DNA of 59,130 nt from an uncultured Bacteroidales bacterium (GTDB taxonomy: Bacteria; Bacteroidota; Bacteroidia; Bacteroidales; CHK158-818): NCBI GenBank assembly GCA_949300615.1, contig CASGEW010000005.1, forward strand, positions 1 through 59,130, given 5' to 3'. Shown piece by piece: positions 43,026-53,486 of the stretch. A program made the position numbers and the translations under genes. The notes under the pieces were generated by a model, which saw only the letters and a list, made by a program, of their open reading frames with translations, did not search any database and was not told the DNA's origin. Position 1 is the stretch's first letter. Every line of letters starts with the position of its first letter.

Positions 43026-45050
43026 ATGATTGACCAAGCCACCGTAAACCGAATCTTAGACGCTGCCAACATCCTGGAAGTGGTCTCCGATTTCGTCTCC
43101 CTGCGGCGACGGGGTGTCAACTACGTGGGGCTGTGTCCTTTCCACGACGAAAAGACCCCCTCGTTCAGCGTCTCCCCCTCCAAGGGCATTTGCAAATGTT
43201 TCAGTTGCGGCAAAGGAGGCAGCGCGGTACACTTCATCATGGAACACGAACAGATGTCGTATTACGAGGCCCTGAAATACTTAGCCAAGAAATACAACAT
43301 CGAGGTACAGGAGCGGGAGCTGAGCGACGAAGAGAAAAAGGCCCAGGGCGACCGCGAGAGTATGCTGATCCTGAACACCTTTGCCCAAGAGTATTTTTCA
43401 AGCCTGCTGTTCAACCACATAGACGGCAAATCCATCGGGATGGCCTATTTCCGCGAACGGGGATTCCGTGACGACATCATACAAAAATTCAAATTGGGGT
43501 ACGCCCTCGAACAACGAGATGCCTTCGCCACCGAAGCCCTGAAAGCAGGATACAAAAAAGAGTATCTCCTCAAAACCGGGTTGTGCCTGGAAAGCCAGAC
43601 CGGGCAGATGAACGACCGTTTCCGGGGCCGGGTCATCTTCCCCGTATTCAGTCTCTCGGGCAAAGTAATCGCCTTCGGGGGACGCGTACTCAAAAAAACG
43701 GATAAAACGGCCAAATACGTCAACTCCCCCGAATCGGAGGTGTACCACAAAAGCAACGAACTCTATGGCATCTTCCAAGCCAAACAGGCAATCGTCAAGA
43801 ACGACAAGTGCTTTCTGGTAGAGGGTTATACCGACGTGCTCTCCATGCACCAGGCAGGCATAGAAAACGTCGTAGCCTCTTCGGGCACCTCCCTGACAAC
43901 CGGACAGATACGGCTCATACACCGCTTTACCGACAACATAACGGTGCTGTACGACGGCGACAGCGCCGGCATCAAAGCCTCCCTGCGCGGTATAGACCTG
44001 ATCCTGAAAGAGGGGATGAACATCAAAGTGGTATTACTACCCGACGGGGACGATCCCGACTCCTTCTCCAAAAAACAGAGTGCCGCATCGTTTACCGAAT
44101 ACATCAATTCGCACGAAACCGATTTTATCCGATTCAAAACCAACCTGCTGCTGGAATCGGCAGGAGAAGACCCCATCCAACGGGCCTCCCTGATCAGCGA
44201 TACCGTACAGAGCATCGCCATCATCCCCGATACCATCGTCCGGTCGGTCTATATCAAGGAGTGCAGCCGGCTGCTCGACGTAGATGAACAGGTTCTAATC
44301 AAAGAGGTCAACAAAACCCGATACCGTCAAATACAAAAAGAGAAAGAGGAGATCACCCCCCTCCCCCCGGGACAAGAGAGCGAAACCATCAACGAGGCCA
44401 TTGCCCAGAAAATCCAGACGGCACAACCCTCCGACTCTTCCCTGAAAGAAGATTCACCCGCTCAACCAGCCCCGTCTTCCCCCTTCGACCGCTATGAACG
44501 GACGCTGATCCGGTATGTGGTACGCTATGGCGAGGATGTATTATTCACCGCAACCGAAGAGGAGGGACAAGAACCGGTACAATACCGGGTAGCCACCTAC
44601 ATCGAAAAAGAGCTGCAAGGAGACGACATCTCCCTGCAAAACACCCTTTATGCCCAAATACTGAAAGAGGCCTGCCAACACATCTCCTCCGAGGAGCATT
44701 TTTGCTGCGAACGGTACTTCATCTCCCATCCGGAAAACCCCGTCAGTCAGCTGGCGGTCGATCTGGTCAGCGAAAAATACCAGCTCAGCAAATACCACTC
44801 CAAATTCCAGAAGATAGAGACCGAACGGGAACAGTTATTCCATCTGGTTCCCCGAGCCATTTTCGAGCTGAAAGATGCCATCATCAAACAGGAACGGAAA
44901 CGGCTGAACGAGCAGTTGAAAAAAGCCTCTTCGGAAAACGACTTCGAGAAAATCCGCCAAACGATGGGCGAGATAGCCCAACTCGACGAGATAAAAGCCA
45001 TCCTGGCCAAAGAGTTAGGCGAACGGATTATCATAAAACCCAACATATAG
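43026..45050 (+). CDS. dnaG: DNA primase
   Basis: Makes RNA primers for chromosome replication. The 674-residue protein has the complete plan: N-terminal zinc domain with ligands C37, H40, C58 and C61 (CPFHDEKTPSFSVSP, CFSCGKGG); the RNA polymerase core with the TOPRIM motifs FLVEGYTDVLSMHQAGIENVVASSGTSLT and LYDGDSAGIKASLRG; and a C-terminal helicase-binding part (about 480-674) joined by a Pro- and Ser-rich linker (about 445-485). The ATG follows directly on a short AT-rich region with a TATCTTCG box that is close to the -7 consensus. GDPD follows 10 bases later. Confidence 0.97.
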   Translation: MIDQATVNRILDAANILEVVSDFVSLRRRGVNYVGLCPFHDEKTPSFSVSPSKGICKCFSCGKGGSAVHFIMEHEQMSYYEALKYLAKKYNIEVQERELSDEEKKAQGDRESMLILNTFAQEYFSSLLFNHIDGKSIGMAYFRERGFRDDIIQKFKLGYALEQRDAFATEALKAGYKKEYLLKTGLCLESQTGQMNDRFRGRVIFPVFSLSGKVIAFGGRVLKKTDKTAKYVNSPESEVYHKSNELYGIFQAKQAIVKNDKCFLVEGYTDVLSMHQAGIENVVASSGTSLTTGQIRLIHRFTDNITVLYDGDSAGIKASLRGIDLILKEGMNIKVVLLPDGDDPDSFSKKQSAASFTEYINSHETDFIRFKTNLLLESAGEDPIQRASLISDTVQSIAIIPDTIVRSVYIKECSRLLDVDEQVLIKEVNKTRYRQIQKEKEEITPLPPGQESETINEAIAQKIQTAQPSDSSLKEDSPAQPAPSSPFDRYERTLIRYVVRYGEDVLFTATEEEGQEPVQYRVATYIEKELQGDDISLQNTLYAQILKEACQHISSEEHFCCERYFISHPENPVSQLAVDLVSEKYQLSKYHSKFQKIETEREQLFHLVPRAIFELKDAIIKQERKRLNEQLKKASSENDFEKIRQTMGEIAQLDEIKAILAKELGERIIIKPNI

Positions 45051-45060
45051 CACACACATT

Positions 45061-45837
45061 ATGAAAAGAAAAACTCTAACCTTCATCGCACTCAGCGTAC
45101 TCGTAGCAGCCACAAGCACGCTATCGGCCAAAACCAAGGTCATTGCCCACCGCGGATATTGGAAAACCGACGGATCGGCACAGAACTCACTCACTTCGTT
45201 ACGCAAGGCAAACGCCATCAAGACCTACGGCAGCGAACTGGACGTATGGCTCTCTACCGACGGTGTACCGGTTGTAACGCACGACCGCACCATCACCCCC
45301 AACAAACTGGTGATCGAATATACCCCCTACGCCGTATTGAAAGGCATCAAGCTATTGAATGGCGAAACAGTACCCTCCCTGCAAGAGTACCTGACCGTTG
45401 CCAAACAATGCCAGGATACCAAACTGATTATCGAACTAAAATCCCACTCCACCCCCGAAAAAGAGACCCGCTTAGCCGAAAAAGTCGTAGAGATGGTCAA
45501 ACTCAACGGGCTGGAAAACAAAGTAGAATACATCGCATTCAGCCTCCACATGACCAAAGAGCTGATACGGCTGGCCCCCAAAGCCGATGTCTTTTACCTG
45601 AACGGCGACCTCTCGCCCCAAGAGCTGAAAGCCATCGGCTGTGCCGGACTCGACTACCACCTGGGGGTTATGCAAAAGAACGAAAACTGGTTTAAAGAGG
45701 CACACGACTTAGGGCTCAAAGTCAATATCTGGACCGTAAACACCCGGGAAGATATGCAATATTGCATCGACAAGGGAGCAGACTTTATCACCACCGACCA
45801 ACCCGAACTTTTACAAACGGTACTCAAAGGCAACTGA
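45061..45837 (+). CDS. Exported glycerophosphodiester phosphodiesterase
   Basis: A 258-residue GDPD-fold enzyme with a signal peptide (MKRKTLTFIALSVLVAATSTLSA), so it works in the periplasm. It hydrolyses glycerophosphodiesters to glycerol 3-phosphate and an alcohol. The barrel begins KVIAHRGYW (catalytic His), followed by GSELDVWLSTDGVPVVTHDRTI (metal Glu/Asp and second His), LIIELKSH and, at the end, NIWTVNTREDMQYCIDKGADFITTDQPELL. The family's PENT position reads AQNS, so the first metal-binding Glu appears replaced by Gln. It is 10 bases after dnaG and is probably co-transcribed. Confidence 0.93.
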   Translation: MKRKTLTFIALSVLVAATSTLSAKTKVIAHRGYWKTDGSAQNSLTSLRKANAIKTYGSELDVWLSTDGVPVVTHDRTITPNKLVIEYTPYAVLKGIKLLNGETVPSLQEYLTVAKQCQDTKLIIELKSHSTPEKETRLAEKVVEMVKLNGLENKVEYIAFSLHMTKELIRLAPKADVFYLNGDLSPQELKAIGCAGLDYHLGVMQKNENWFKEAHDLGLKVNIWTVNTREDMQYCIDKGADFITTDQPELLQTVLKGN

Positions 45838-45857
45838 CAACAAGCGGATATTCCTTA

Positions 45858-45880
45858 CCCCGAGAGCATACTCCTCGGGG
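45858..45880 (+). terminator. Small GC-rich hairpin after GDPD
   Basis: CCCCGAG pairs with CTCGGGG, 7 bp, 9-nt loop, starting 20 bases after the stop codon. No T-tract. Confidence 0.4.
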
Positions 45881-45913
45881 AACGAAGAATCGCCTTTCAT
45901 ATCCATTAACACC

Positions 45914-45957
45914 GCAGCTGTTTAATTTGAGCTTTTCTACGAAAATTAAACAGCTGC
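45914..45957 (+). terminator. Second hairpin between GDPD and the M3 peptidase
   Basis: GCAGCTGTTTAAT pairs perfectly with ATTAAACAGCTGC, 13 bp with an 18-nt loop. It is followed by CTTTGC and not a T-tract. It may end the dnaG-GDPD transcript. Confidence 0.5.
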
Positions 45958-46033
45958 TTTGCAATCATTAAGAGCTGTTTCAAAAAGGATATCCCTCCGT
46001 TTTGCATCTTTGCAGCCCAAACCAAAAAGACGT

Positions 46034-48124
46034 ATGCAAAAAATATTGTTTATCATTACCCTATTATTTACCTACAACATGACACAAGCCTCCAATCCGT
46101 TTCTGTCCAAATACAGAACGCCATACGGTACGGCACCGTTCGACCAAATAAAGACGGAACATTACGAACCGGCCTTTGAAGCAGGTATCCGGCAACACCA
46201 GCAGGAGATCGACGCCATTGTCAACCAACGCTCCATCCCCACGTTTGAAAACACCATCGAAGCCTTAGACCGTTCGGGCGACCTACTCACCCGGGTAAGC
46301 AGCGTATTCTTCGCCCTGCTGAGTGCCGAAAGCAACGACGAGATGATGGAGATATCCCAACGCATCTCGCCCAAACTGTCCGAACACAGCAACAACATCA
46401 ACCTGAACGAAGGGTTGTTTAAACGGGTAAAAGCGGTGTACGACAACCGGGAGAAGATGAACCTGACACCCGAGCAGACCATGCTGCTGAACGAGACCTA
46501 CAACGGGTTTGTCCGCAGCGGGGCCAACCTCTCGGGGACAGACAAGGAGAAATACCGGCAATTAAGCAGCGAGCTCAGCCAACTGACCCTCACCTTCGGC
46601 CAAAACGTATTGAAAGAGACCAACCGCTTCTCCATGCTGTTGACAGACAAAAAGGAGCTCGAAGGATTGCCGCAAGACATCATCGAGGCCGCCGCAGAGC
46701 TGGCGCGCGAAGAGGGCAAAGAGGGTTGGCTGTTCAACCTCTCCTATCCCAGTTACGTTCCCTTTATGAAATACTCGTCCCGACGCGACCTGCGCGAAAA
46801 GATGTACCGGGCCTACAACTCCCGCTGTACCGGCGGTGAATACAACAACCTGGACATTATGAAACGGATTGCCGAGGTACGGCTGGAAATAGCCCGTTTG
46901 ATGGGTAAGAACACCTATGCCGAATATGCCCTGGAACGGCGCATGGCACAAAACAGCCAGAACGTTTACAACCTGCTGAACCAACTGTTGGAAGCCTACA
47001 CCCCCACCGCCCAGCAAGAGGTAAAAGAGGTACAGAGATTCGCCATCGGCAAGGAGGGCAAGAACATCACACTGATGCCGTGGGACTGGTCTTACTATGC
47101 CGATAAACTGAAAAATGCCAAATACGACCTCAACGACGAAATGCTGAAACCCTATTTCGAGCTGGAAAATGTCAAAAAGGGAATCTTCGGGCTGGCCACC
47201 GACCTCTACGGTATCACCTTCCAGAAGAACGAGGCGATACCCGTTTACCATCCCGAAGTAGAGGCCTTCGAGGTAAAAGATGCCGACGGCCGGATGCTGG
47301 CCATATTATATACCGATTTCCACCCCAGAAGCGGCAAACGCAGCGGGGCCTGGATGACCGAATTCAAAGGACAATGGCGCGAGGAGAACGGCGAAGATAG
47401 CCGCCCCCACATCACCATTGTGATGAACTTCACCCGTCCCTCGGGCAACCAGCCGGCACTGCTGACCTACGACGAGGTAGAAACATTCATCCACGAATTC
47501 GGACACGCCCTGCACGGGATGTTTGCCAATACCACCTACCCCTCGCTCTCGGGGACGAACGTCTACCGCGACTTCGTGGAGCTGCCCTCCCAGATCATGG
47601 AAAACTGGCTCAGCGAAAAAGCCTTTCTGGACCGCTTTGCCGTACATTACCAAAGCGGCGAGAAGATTCCCGCATCGTTGGTACAGAAGATCCGGGATGC
47701 CGGTAACTTCAACGTCGGTTACGCCTGCCTGCGCCAGCTCAGTTTCGGCCTGCTCGACATGGCCTGGCACACCATCACCGCCCCCGTCGACACGGATGTA
47801 GCTACCTTCGAGCAAAAGGCCACCGCCTCCACCCAGATACTGCCTACGGTAGAGGGAGCCGTTACCGGCGCACAATTCAGCCACATCTTTTCGGGCGGAT
47901 ACGCTGCCGGATATTACAGCTACAAATGGGCCGAAGTACTCGATGCCGATGCCTTCGCCCTATTCAAGGAACGAGGAATATTCGATAAAGAGACAGCCAC
48001 ATCGTTTCGCAAGAACATCCTCGAAAAGGGTGGAACCGAACCGCCGATGGAGCTTTACAAACGTTTCCGCGGAAGCGAACCCTCTATCGAGGCCCTGATG
48101 AGAAGAGACGGTATCCTCCCATAA
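46034..48124 (+). CDS. dcp: Exported M3 family metallopeptidase (peptidyl-dipeptidase Dcp-like)
   Basis: A 696-residue zinc peptidase that trims dipeptides or oligopeptides; the signal (QKILFIITLLFTYNMTQA) puts it in the periplasm. The ATG at 46034 is the start of that signal; the open frame upstream is hydrophilic and unlikely. The zinc motif is VETFIHEFGHALHGM (about residues 481-495), with the third Glu ligand in the following helix (RDFVELPSQIMENW). The N-terminal helical region and the C-terminal AQFSHIFSGGYAAGYYSYKWAEVLDADAFALF block match the Dcp/OpdA group. A CATCTTTG sequence upstream is one base off the -7 consensus. The convergent pgi terminator follows. Confidence 0.94.
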   Translation: MQKILFIITLLFTYNMTQASNPFLSKYRTPYGTAPFDQIKTEHYEPAFEAGIRQHQQEIDAIVNQRSIPTFENTIEALDRSGDLLTRVSSVFFALLSAESNDEMMEISQRISPKLSEHSNNINLNEGLFKRVKAVYDNREKMNLTPEQTMLLNETYNGFVRSGANLSGTDKEKYRQLSSELSQLTLTFGQNVLKETNRFSMLLTDKKELEGLPQDIIEAAAELAREEGKEGWLFNLSYPSYVPFMKYSSRRDLREKMYRAYNSRCTGGEYNNLDIMKRIAEVRLEIARLMGKNTYAEYALERRMAQNSQNVYNLLNQLLEAYTPTAQQEVKEVQRFAIGKEGKNITLMPWDWSYYADKLKNAKYDLNDEMLKPYFELENVKKGIFGLATDLYGITFQKNEAIPVYHPEVEAFEVKDADGRMLAILYTDFHPRSGKRSGAWMTEFKGQWREENGEDSRPHITIVMNFTRPSGNQPALLTYDEVETFIHEFGHALHGMFANTTYPSLSGTNVYRDFVELPSQIMENWLSEKAFLDRFAVHYQSGEKIPASLVQKIRDAGNFNVGYACLRQLSFGLLDMAWHTITAPVDTDVATFEQKATASTQILPTVEGAVTGAQFSHIFSGGYAAGYYSYKWAEVLDADAFALFKERGIFDKETATSFRKNILEKGGTEPPMELYKRFRGSEPSIEALMRRDGILP

Positions 48125-48192
48125 CCCTCTCGGGGCACGGGGCAAAACCGTCAGCCCCATGCCAAGCGCCGAAAGACCTTCGACCCAGACAT

Positions 48193-48232
48193 AAAAAAAG
48201 CAGCATCCCCATACGGGGAAGCTGCTTTTTTA
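48193..48232. terminator. Bidirectional terminator between the M3 peptidase and pgi
   Basis: AAAAAAGCAGC pairs with GCTGCTTTTTT, 11 bp, with an inner CCCC/GGGG stem. A T-run follows the hairpin on both strands. Confidence 0.9.
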
Positions 48233-48248
48233 TTGTTTATCTTACCGA

Positions 48249-49592
48249 CTACAATTTTGCTTTGATCGCTTTCGATTCAGCTTCGTATCCGGGTTTGTCG
48301 AGCAGGGCGAACATATTCTTCTTGTAAGCCTCTACGCCCGGTTGGTCAAACGGATTGACCCCCAACAGGTATCCGCTGATACCACAAGCCTTTTCAAAGA
48401 AATAGATCAACTGTCCCAGACAATATTCCGTAATGGTCGGGATTTCAATCTTGATATTGGGAACACCACCGTCCACGTGGGCGATTTGCGTACCCAACTC
48501 TGCCATCTTGTTTACCTGATCCACCCGTTTTCCGGCCAGGAAGTTCAACCCGTCGAGGTTCTCTTCGTCCGAAGGAATAACCACTTCGTGTTGCATATTC
48601 ATCACCGATAATACGGTTTCAAAGATGGTACGTTCACCCTCCTGTATCCATTGTCCCATGGAGTGCAGATCGGTCGTAAAGTCCACCGCAGCCGGGAAGA
48701 TACCCAGGTGGTCTTTCCCTTCGCTTTCGCCGTACAACTGTTTCCACCATTCGGCAAAGAAATGCAGTTTCGGATTGAAGTTGGCCAATATCTCCGTTTT
48801 CTTACCAGCCTTGTACAACGCATTGCGGGTAGCTGCATAGATGGCTGCCGGATTTTGGGCAAAAGGAACGTTGTCGCCACAAAGTTTTTCCATTTCGACG
48901 GCACCGGCCACCAATTTACGAATATCGAAACCGGCTACGGCAATGGGCAACAATCCTACCGGAGTAAGTACCGAGAAGCGTCCCCCCACGTTGTCGGGGA
49001 TGACAAACGTCTTGTATCCCTCCATCGTTGCCAATTTGCGCAACGCACCCTTGGCGGCATCGGTAATGGCAACGATGCGTTTCTTGGCCGCCTCTTTGCC
49101 GACCTGGTTTTCCAACTGCTTCTTCAACAAACGGAATGCAATGGCCGGTTCGGTCGTCGTACCCGATTTAGAGATATTGATAATACCAAATGATTTATTT
49201 TTCAGAATCTCCTGCAATTCGTACAGATAATCTTCTCCGATGTTTTGTCCGGCATAGAGTACGATCGGATTTTTCTTGTCAGCACTCATCCAGGCAAACG
49301 TATTCGACAACGCATCGATAACGGCCTTGGCTCCGAGGTAGCTACCTCCGATACCGATTACCACTACCACCTCACATTGGCTGCGCAGACTTTCTGCGGT
49401 GGCTTCAATATCACTCAAATGGGTCTCGTCGATCGACGAAGGCAGGTGTAACCAACCCAGGAAATCGTTTCCTTTACCTTTTCCCGATTCCAACAAAGCG
49501 GCACTCTCTTCCGCCTTTGCAGCATACGCATAGACCTCATCCCGGGTAACGCAACCCAGCGCTTTGTCTATTGATAATTTTATTGTTTCCAT
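48249..49592 (-). CDS. pgi: Glucose-6-phosphate isomerase
   Basis: Interconverts glucose 6-phosphate and fructose 6-phosphate. The ATG at 49592 gives 447 residues, the length of the short Firmicutes/Bacteroidota type; the earlier in-frame start lies next to gpsA and adds nine unlikely residues. Motifs: [36 protein letters not shown] (sugar-phosphate binding SGTT), [26 protein letters not shown] and HVDGGVPNI, then [18 protein letters not shown]. It is last in lysS-gpsA-pgi, 29 bases after the gpsA stop. Confidence 0.98.
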   Translation of the reverse strand: METIKLSIDKALGCVTRDEVYAYAAKAEESAALLESGKGKGNDFLGWLHLPSSIDETHLSDIEATAESLRSQCEVVVVIGIGGSYLGAKAVIDALSNTFAWMSADKKNPIVLYAGQNIGEDYLYELQEILKNKSFGIINISKSGTTTEPAIAFRLLKKQLENQVGKEAAKKRIVAITDAAKGALRKLATMEGYKTFVIPDNVGGRFSVLTPVGLLPIAVAGFDIRKLVAGAVEMEKLCGDNVPFAQNPAAIYAATRNALYKAGKKTEILANFNPKLHFFAEWWKQLYGESEGKDHLGIFPAAVDFTTDLHSMGQWIQEGERTIFETVLSVMNMQHEVVIPSDEENLDGLNFLAGKRVDQVNKMAELGTQIAHVDGGVPNIKIEIPTITEYCLGQLIYFFEKACGISGYLLGVNPFDQPGVEAYKKNMFALLDKPGYEAESKAIKAKL

Positions 49593-49621
49593 ATCTTTTG
49601 AGGAATTAAAATTTTCCAATT

Positions 49622-50617
49622 TTATTTGAACGTTTGAGACAGAGCCTCGATCTGATTCCCTGCAAACTGTTTTTGGTACAAGATGTTATAAACCGCCTCC
49701 AATATCGGCATCTCCACCCGGTAACGTTCGTTGATCTCCTTGATGCACTTGGTTCCGTAATACCCTTCGACAATCATCTCCATCTGTATCTGAGCCGCCT
49801 TTACCGAGTAGCCCTTCCCGATCATGGTCCCGAAATTGTAATTCCGGCTGAATTGCGAATAAGAGGTTACCAGCAAATCTCCCAAATAGGCCGAGTCGCA
49901 AGTATTCCGCTCGATGGGATGCACCGTATTGACAAAACGGGTCAGCTCTTTGATGGCATTCGATACCAGTACGGCATGGAAATTATCCCCGTTTTTGAGA
50001 CCGTTGCAAATCCCGGCGGCAATGGCATATACGTTTTTCAACACCGAAGCATACTCGATACCCACTACGTCGTTGGAGATAACCGTTTTGATAAAATGGC
50101 AATGCAACAGCGAGGCAAGCATCTCGGCCTTTGCCGTATCCGGACAGGCAATGGTCAGGTACGAAAGCCTTTCGAGCGCTACCTCCTCGGCATGGCAAGG
50201 ACCGCCCACTACCGCGATGTTCTCCTGAGGCACCTGATAAAACTCGTGCAGGTAATCGGTTACGATCATATTCTCCTCCGGCACAATCCCCTTGATGGCC
50301 GACAGAATAAGTTTGTCCTTGATCGGAACTTTCAGCTTTTTCAAATGGAGTTTCAAATAGGGCGAAGGGGTAACCAGAATCAACGTATCGGACTCTTTTA
50401 CCACCTGATTGAGGCTCGAATAGAATGTTATCCGGTTGGTATCGAACAGTACACTGGTCAAATAGGCCGGATTATGGCCCACCTTCCGGAACTCCTCTAT
50501 CCTGTCTTTACGGCGCATATACCAATGGATATGCGAGTGGTTTTTAAGCAACAGCTTGGCAATGGCCGTCGCCCAACTTCCGCCTCCTAAAACCGCTATT
50601 TTCCCGGGGAATGCCAT
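49622..50617 (-). CDS. gpsA: Glycerol-3-phosphate dehydrogenase [NAD(P)+]
   Basis: Reduces dihydroxyacetone phosphate to glycerol 3-phosphate for phospholipid synthesis. The ATG at 50617 gives 331 residues and places the NAD loop [16 protein letters not shown] at residues 8-23; the frame is open ten codons upstream without family sequence. Also seen: [30 protein letters not shown], the catalytic-lysine segment [20 protein letters not shown], and [22 protein letters not shown]. The gap to lysS is 16 bases. Confidence 0.97.
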   Translation of the reverse strand: MAFPGKIAVLGGGSWATAIAKLLLKNHSHIHWYMRRKDRIEEFRKVGHNPAYLTSVLFDTNRITFYSSLNQVVKESDTLILVTPSPYLKLHLKKLKVPIKDKLILSAIKGIVPEENMIVTDYLHEFYQVPQENIAVVGGPCHAEEVALERLSYLTIACPDTAKAEMLASLLHCHFIKTVISNDVVGIEYASVLKNVYAIAAGICNGLKNGDNFHAVLVSNAIKELTRFVNTVHPIERNTCDSAYLGDLLVTSYSQFSRNYNFGTMIGKGYSVKAAQIQMEMIVEGYYGTKCIKEINERYRVEMPILEAVYNILYQKQFAGNQIEALSQTFK

Positions 50618-50633
50618 ACTCTTCTCTCCCGTC

Positions 50634-52364
50634 CTATTTCTTCGCATTCTCTACCCAGCTGGCTACATCGGCCGGAGTAGGGTTCTGCAAATTGAGTTTA
50701 TATTTCTTATTCAGCCCGCATATCTCCTGATGCAATTTATTGGGATTGGCCTCCCGTAACGATTCGACGGTCAGGTATCCTCCTTTCTGGATGACTTCCA
50801 CCCACTCCTGAGGGATACCCAACGCCACGTATTGGGCCGGGCTGTCTTTCTTCTGGGTCTTTTCGGGACGCATTTGCGGGAAAAGAAGCACCTCTTGTAT
50901 GGTGGTCTGTCCGGTCATCAGCATCACCAGACGGTCCATCCCGATACCGATACCGCCCGTGGGAGGCATCCCGTATTCGAGGGCCCGCAAGAAATCCTGG
51001 TCGATAAACATCGCCTCGTCATCTCCTTTTTCCGACAAGCGCAACTGTTCTTCAAAGCGTTCACGCTGGTCTATCGGATCATTCAGTTCCGAGTAGGAAT
51101 TGGCCAACTCCTTGCCGTTTACCATCAACTCGAACCGTTCGGTCAGTTGCGGATTGTTGCGATGGCGCTTGGTAAGGGGCGACATTTCAATGGGATAATC
51201 GGTAATAAAGGTAGGCTGGATATAGTTGCCTTCGCATTTTTCCCCGAAAATTTCGTCGATGAGTTTTCCTTTTCCCATGGTTTCGTCCACCTCGATATTC
51301 AATTGCCGGCACACTTCCCGCAGTTGGGATTCATCCATACCGGTAATATCTATTCCGGTAAACTCCTTGATAGAGTCGGTCATGGTAATCCGTTTAAAGG
51401 GGGCCTTAAAACTGATCACGTTATCGCCCATCTTTACCTCGGTGGTACCATTGGTAGCCAAACAGGTCTTTTCGAGCATCTCTTCGGTAAACTTCATCAT
51501 CCAGTTGTAATCCTTATAGGCCACATACAACTCCATCACGGTAAACTCGGGGTTGTGCGTACGGTCCATCCCTTCGTTGCGGAAATCCCGTGAAAATTCA
51601 TATACCCCTTCAAAACCGCCCACAATAAGGCGTTTCAAGTAAAGCTCGTTGGCAATACGCAGGTAAAGCGGGATGTTCAACGTATTGTGATGGGTAATAA
51701 AAGGCCGAGCCGAAGCACCGCCCGGTATGGATTGCAAAACGGGAGTATCCACTTCGATGTAACCGTGCGCGTTCATAAATTCGCGCATGGCATTGAATAC
51801 CTTGGTCCGTTTGAGGAAAATCTCCTTCACCCCATCATTGACAATCAGATCGACATAACGCTGACGATACCGCAATTCCGGATCGGTAAAGGCATCATAC
51901 GCCACACCGTCTTTCATTTTGACAACAGGCAGCGGACGCAACGACTTAGAGAGGATAGTCAACTCCTGGGCATGAACGGTAATTTCGCCCATCTGCGTGC
52001 GGAACACGAAACCTTTGATCCCAACGAAATCTCCTATGTCGGTCAATTTCTTGAAAACCGTATTGTACAGTTCCTTATCTTCTCCCGGACACAGGTCGTC
52101 GCGCGAAATATATACCTGTATTCGTCCTTCCGAATCCTGCAATTCAATAAAAGAGGCCTTACCCATGATGCGACGGCTCATGATACGTCCGGCAATAACC
52201 ACCTGCCGGGGAGCATCGTCATCCTTAAAAGAGGCTTTTATCTCTTTGGTATAGGCTGTTACTTTGTATTCGGCTGCCGGATAGGGATCTATACCCAGTT
52301 GGCGCATCTGGTCAAGACTGTTGCGTCTGATAATCTCTTGTTCGCTTAAATCCAATGAACTCAT
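50634..52364 (-). CDS. lysS: Lysyl-tRNA synthetase, class II
   Basis: Charges tRNA-Lys. The 576-residue protein has the N-terminal OB-fold anticodon domain (about 50-150, [26 protein letters not shown]), then class II motifs: motif 1 near [16 protein letters not shown], motif 2 [20 protein letters not shown] and motif 3 [17 protein letters not shown]-terminal extension of about 75 residues after the catalytic core ([34 protein letters not shown]...) is not in the E. coli enzyme and is seen in Bacteroidota LysS. The gene starts the lysS-gpsA-pgi run; a TATTTTTG -7 box is at 52458-52465. Confidence 0.98.
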   Translation of the reverse strand: MSSLDLSEQEIIRRNSLDQMRQLGIDPYPAAEYKVTAYTKEIKASFKDDDAPRQVVIAGRIMSRRIMGKASFIELQDSEGRIQVYISRDDLCPGEDKELYNTVFKKLTDIGDFVGIKGFVFRTQMGEITVHAQELTILSKSLRPLPVVKMKDGVAYDAFTDPELRYRQRYVDLIVNDGVKEIFLKRTKVFNAMREFMNAHGYIEVDTPVLQSIPGGASARPFITHHNTLNIPLYLRIANELYLKRLIVGGFEGVYEFSRDFRNEGMDRTHNPEFTVMELYVAYKDYNWMMKFTEEMLEKTCLATNGTTEVKMGDNVISFKAPFKRITMTDSIKEFTGIDITGMDESQLREVCRQLNIEVDETMGKGKLIDEIFGEKCEGNYIQPTFITDYPIEMSPLTKRHRNNPQLTERFELMVNGKELANSYSELNDPIDQRERFEEQLRLSEKGDDEAMFIDQDFLRALEYGMPPTGGIGIGMDRLVMLMTGQTTIQEVLLFPQMRPEKTQKKDSPAQYVALGIPQEWVEVIQKGGYLTVESLREANPNKLHQEICGLNKKYKLNLQNPTPADVASWVENAKK

Positions 52365-52457
52365 ACGTATCTGTTTTTCAGCGAGGTTTTATGTACGCAA
52401 GTTTCTTCTCTACAAGCGCATAAAGCCCCCGCCAGTATCTATTCCTGTAAATTTTTG

Positions 52458-52465
52458 CAAAAATA
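52458..52465 (-). promoter_or_regulatory. Probable -7 box of the lysS operon
   Basis: Minus-strand TATTTTTG fits TAnnTTTG, about 95 bases upstream of the lysS ATG. No good TTG lies about 20 bases further upstream. Confidence 0.4.
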
Positions 52466-52716
52466 CGAAAGTTTGCTCTAAAATACACATTCCGAAGGTA
52501 AAAATATAATAAACCACCCGGTTTCTGAACATCCGGTTCCTTCCATTATTTTTCTCCGTCAATACAAATCACAGCTCCGAACCCACAAGTTTTTGGTGCC
52601 GCTTTTTTCAAAAAGCGGTAAAAATATCCATATCGCCCGTACAACAAAAGAGAGTCGCCCCAAAAACGCATCCTGCCTCCGACCCCGAAATACAAGCATT
52701 TCGCATATCCGTTGAC
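52466..52716. other. Non-coding interval with a short inverted repeat
   Basis: Together with 52365-52457 this forms a gap of about 350 bases between lysS and the terminator of the Crp/Fnr gene. It holds no convincing ORF. The only structure is CCGCTTTTTTCAAAAAGCGG at 52599-52618, a 9-bp inverted repeat with a 2-base centre, of unknown meaning. Confidence 0.5.
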
Positions 52717-52757
52717 AAAAACGAAAAGGGGGCAAATAAAAATGCCCCCTTCGTTTT
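52717..52757 (-). terminator. Terminator of the Crp/Fnr-family gene
   Basis: AAGGGGGCA pairs with TGCCCCCTT with an 8-nt loop; the stem is continued by AAAACGAA/TTCGTTTT with a small bulge. On the minus strand it ends in TTTTCGTTTTT. Confidence 0.8.
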
Positions 52758-52781
52758 ATTACTATTTTTCAACAACCCTCA

Positions 52782-53486
52782 CTATCCATTTTCCAACTCG
52801 TCATCCCGATCCATGTTCAAGATCTCCTTCAACTTAAACCGATCCAATATGACGATTTCCTGTGGCGTAAAATCTATAATACCTTTCTCTTTCAACTCAT
52901 TAAGGGCTGCCATAAAAATAGAACGTTGTACCCCGAAAAACGAATAAAGGTCTTTTTGCTTGCAAACAATCCGGATATCGGTCGATTTACGCTGGGTAAA
53001 ACTCAATATCCAAAAAGCCAAACGCTCCTTGACATCGCCGGTAGAGATGGACAGGAATGACTCAATCGTCTTTTGCGAGCGACGGGAAAGGATATTCAAC
53101 AAATTAATCAAGAATATCGATTCGTTTTGCAAGATAGAGACAAATGCTGCTTTGCTCACCTGCATAATACCGGTATCTTCCACGGCAAAAACATCCCCGG
53201 GATAAAACGTACTCCGTCCGAACAAGTGGTTCGGCGCAATTACATTGGGAGCGCTAATCACCTCCGAAACCTTTATTTTCCCGCTTTTATTAACAATCTC
53301 GGAACGAACCTTTCCGGACAAAATGAATTTCAAATGCGTACACTCTTCCCCTTTACGAATTACTTGCTCGCCTGCCGGATATTTCAAAAAGTGAAATTTT
53401 GTTTTTTCTATCAGTTCTGAGATTTTATTCCTACTTATCCCTTGAAATATAGGAAGTTGCATTAGATTCTCATACATACCGTTCAT
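52782..53486 (-). CDS. Crp/Fnr family transcriptional regulator
   Basis: A 234-residue regulator. I chose the ATG at 53486; a TTG at 53510 and an ATG at 53477 are also in frame. Residues about 10-125 are the cNMP-binding-like beta roll (PAGEQVIRKGEECTHLKFILSGKVRSEIVN and FGRSTFYPGDVFAVED), but I see no cAMP-binding Arg-Ser pair, and no Cys cluster for an FNR-type iron-sulphur centre. Residues about 160-220 carry the winged helix: KQKDLYSFFGVQRSIFMAALNELKEKGIIDF, then PQEIVILDRFKLKEIL. Its neighbour on the other strand is the alpha-glucan cluster starting at 53881, so it may control that cluster; this is inference from position. Confidence 0.9.
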   Translation of the reverse strand: MNGMYENLMQLPIFQGISRNKISELIEKTKFHFLKYPAGEQVIRKGEECTHLKFILSGKVRSEIVNKSGKIKVSEVISAPNVIAPNHLFGRSTFYPGDVFAVEDTGIMQVSKAAFVSILQNESIFLINLLNILSRRSQKTIESFLSISTGDVKERLAFWILSFTQRKSTDIRIVCKQKDLYSFFGVQRSIFMAALNELKEKGIIDFTPQEIVILDRFKLKEILNMDRDDELENG

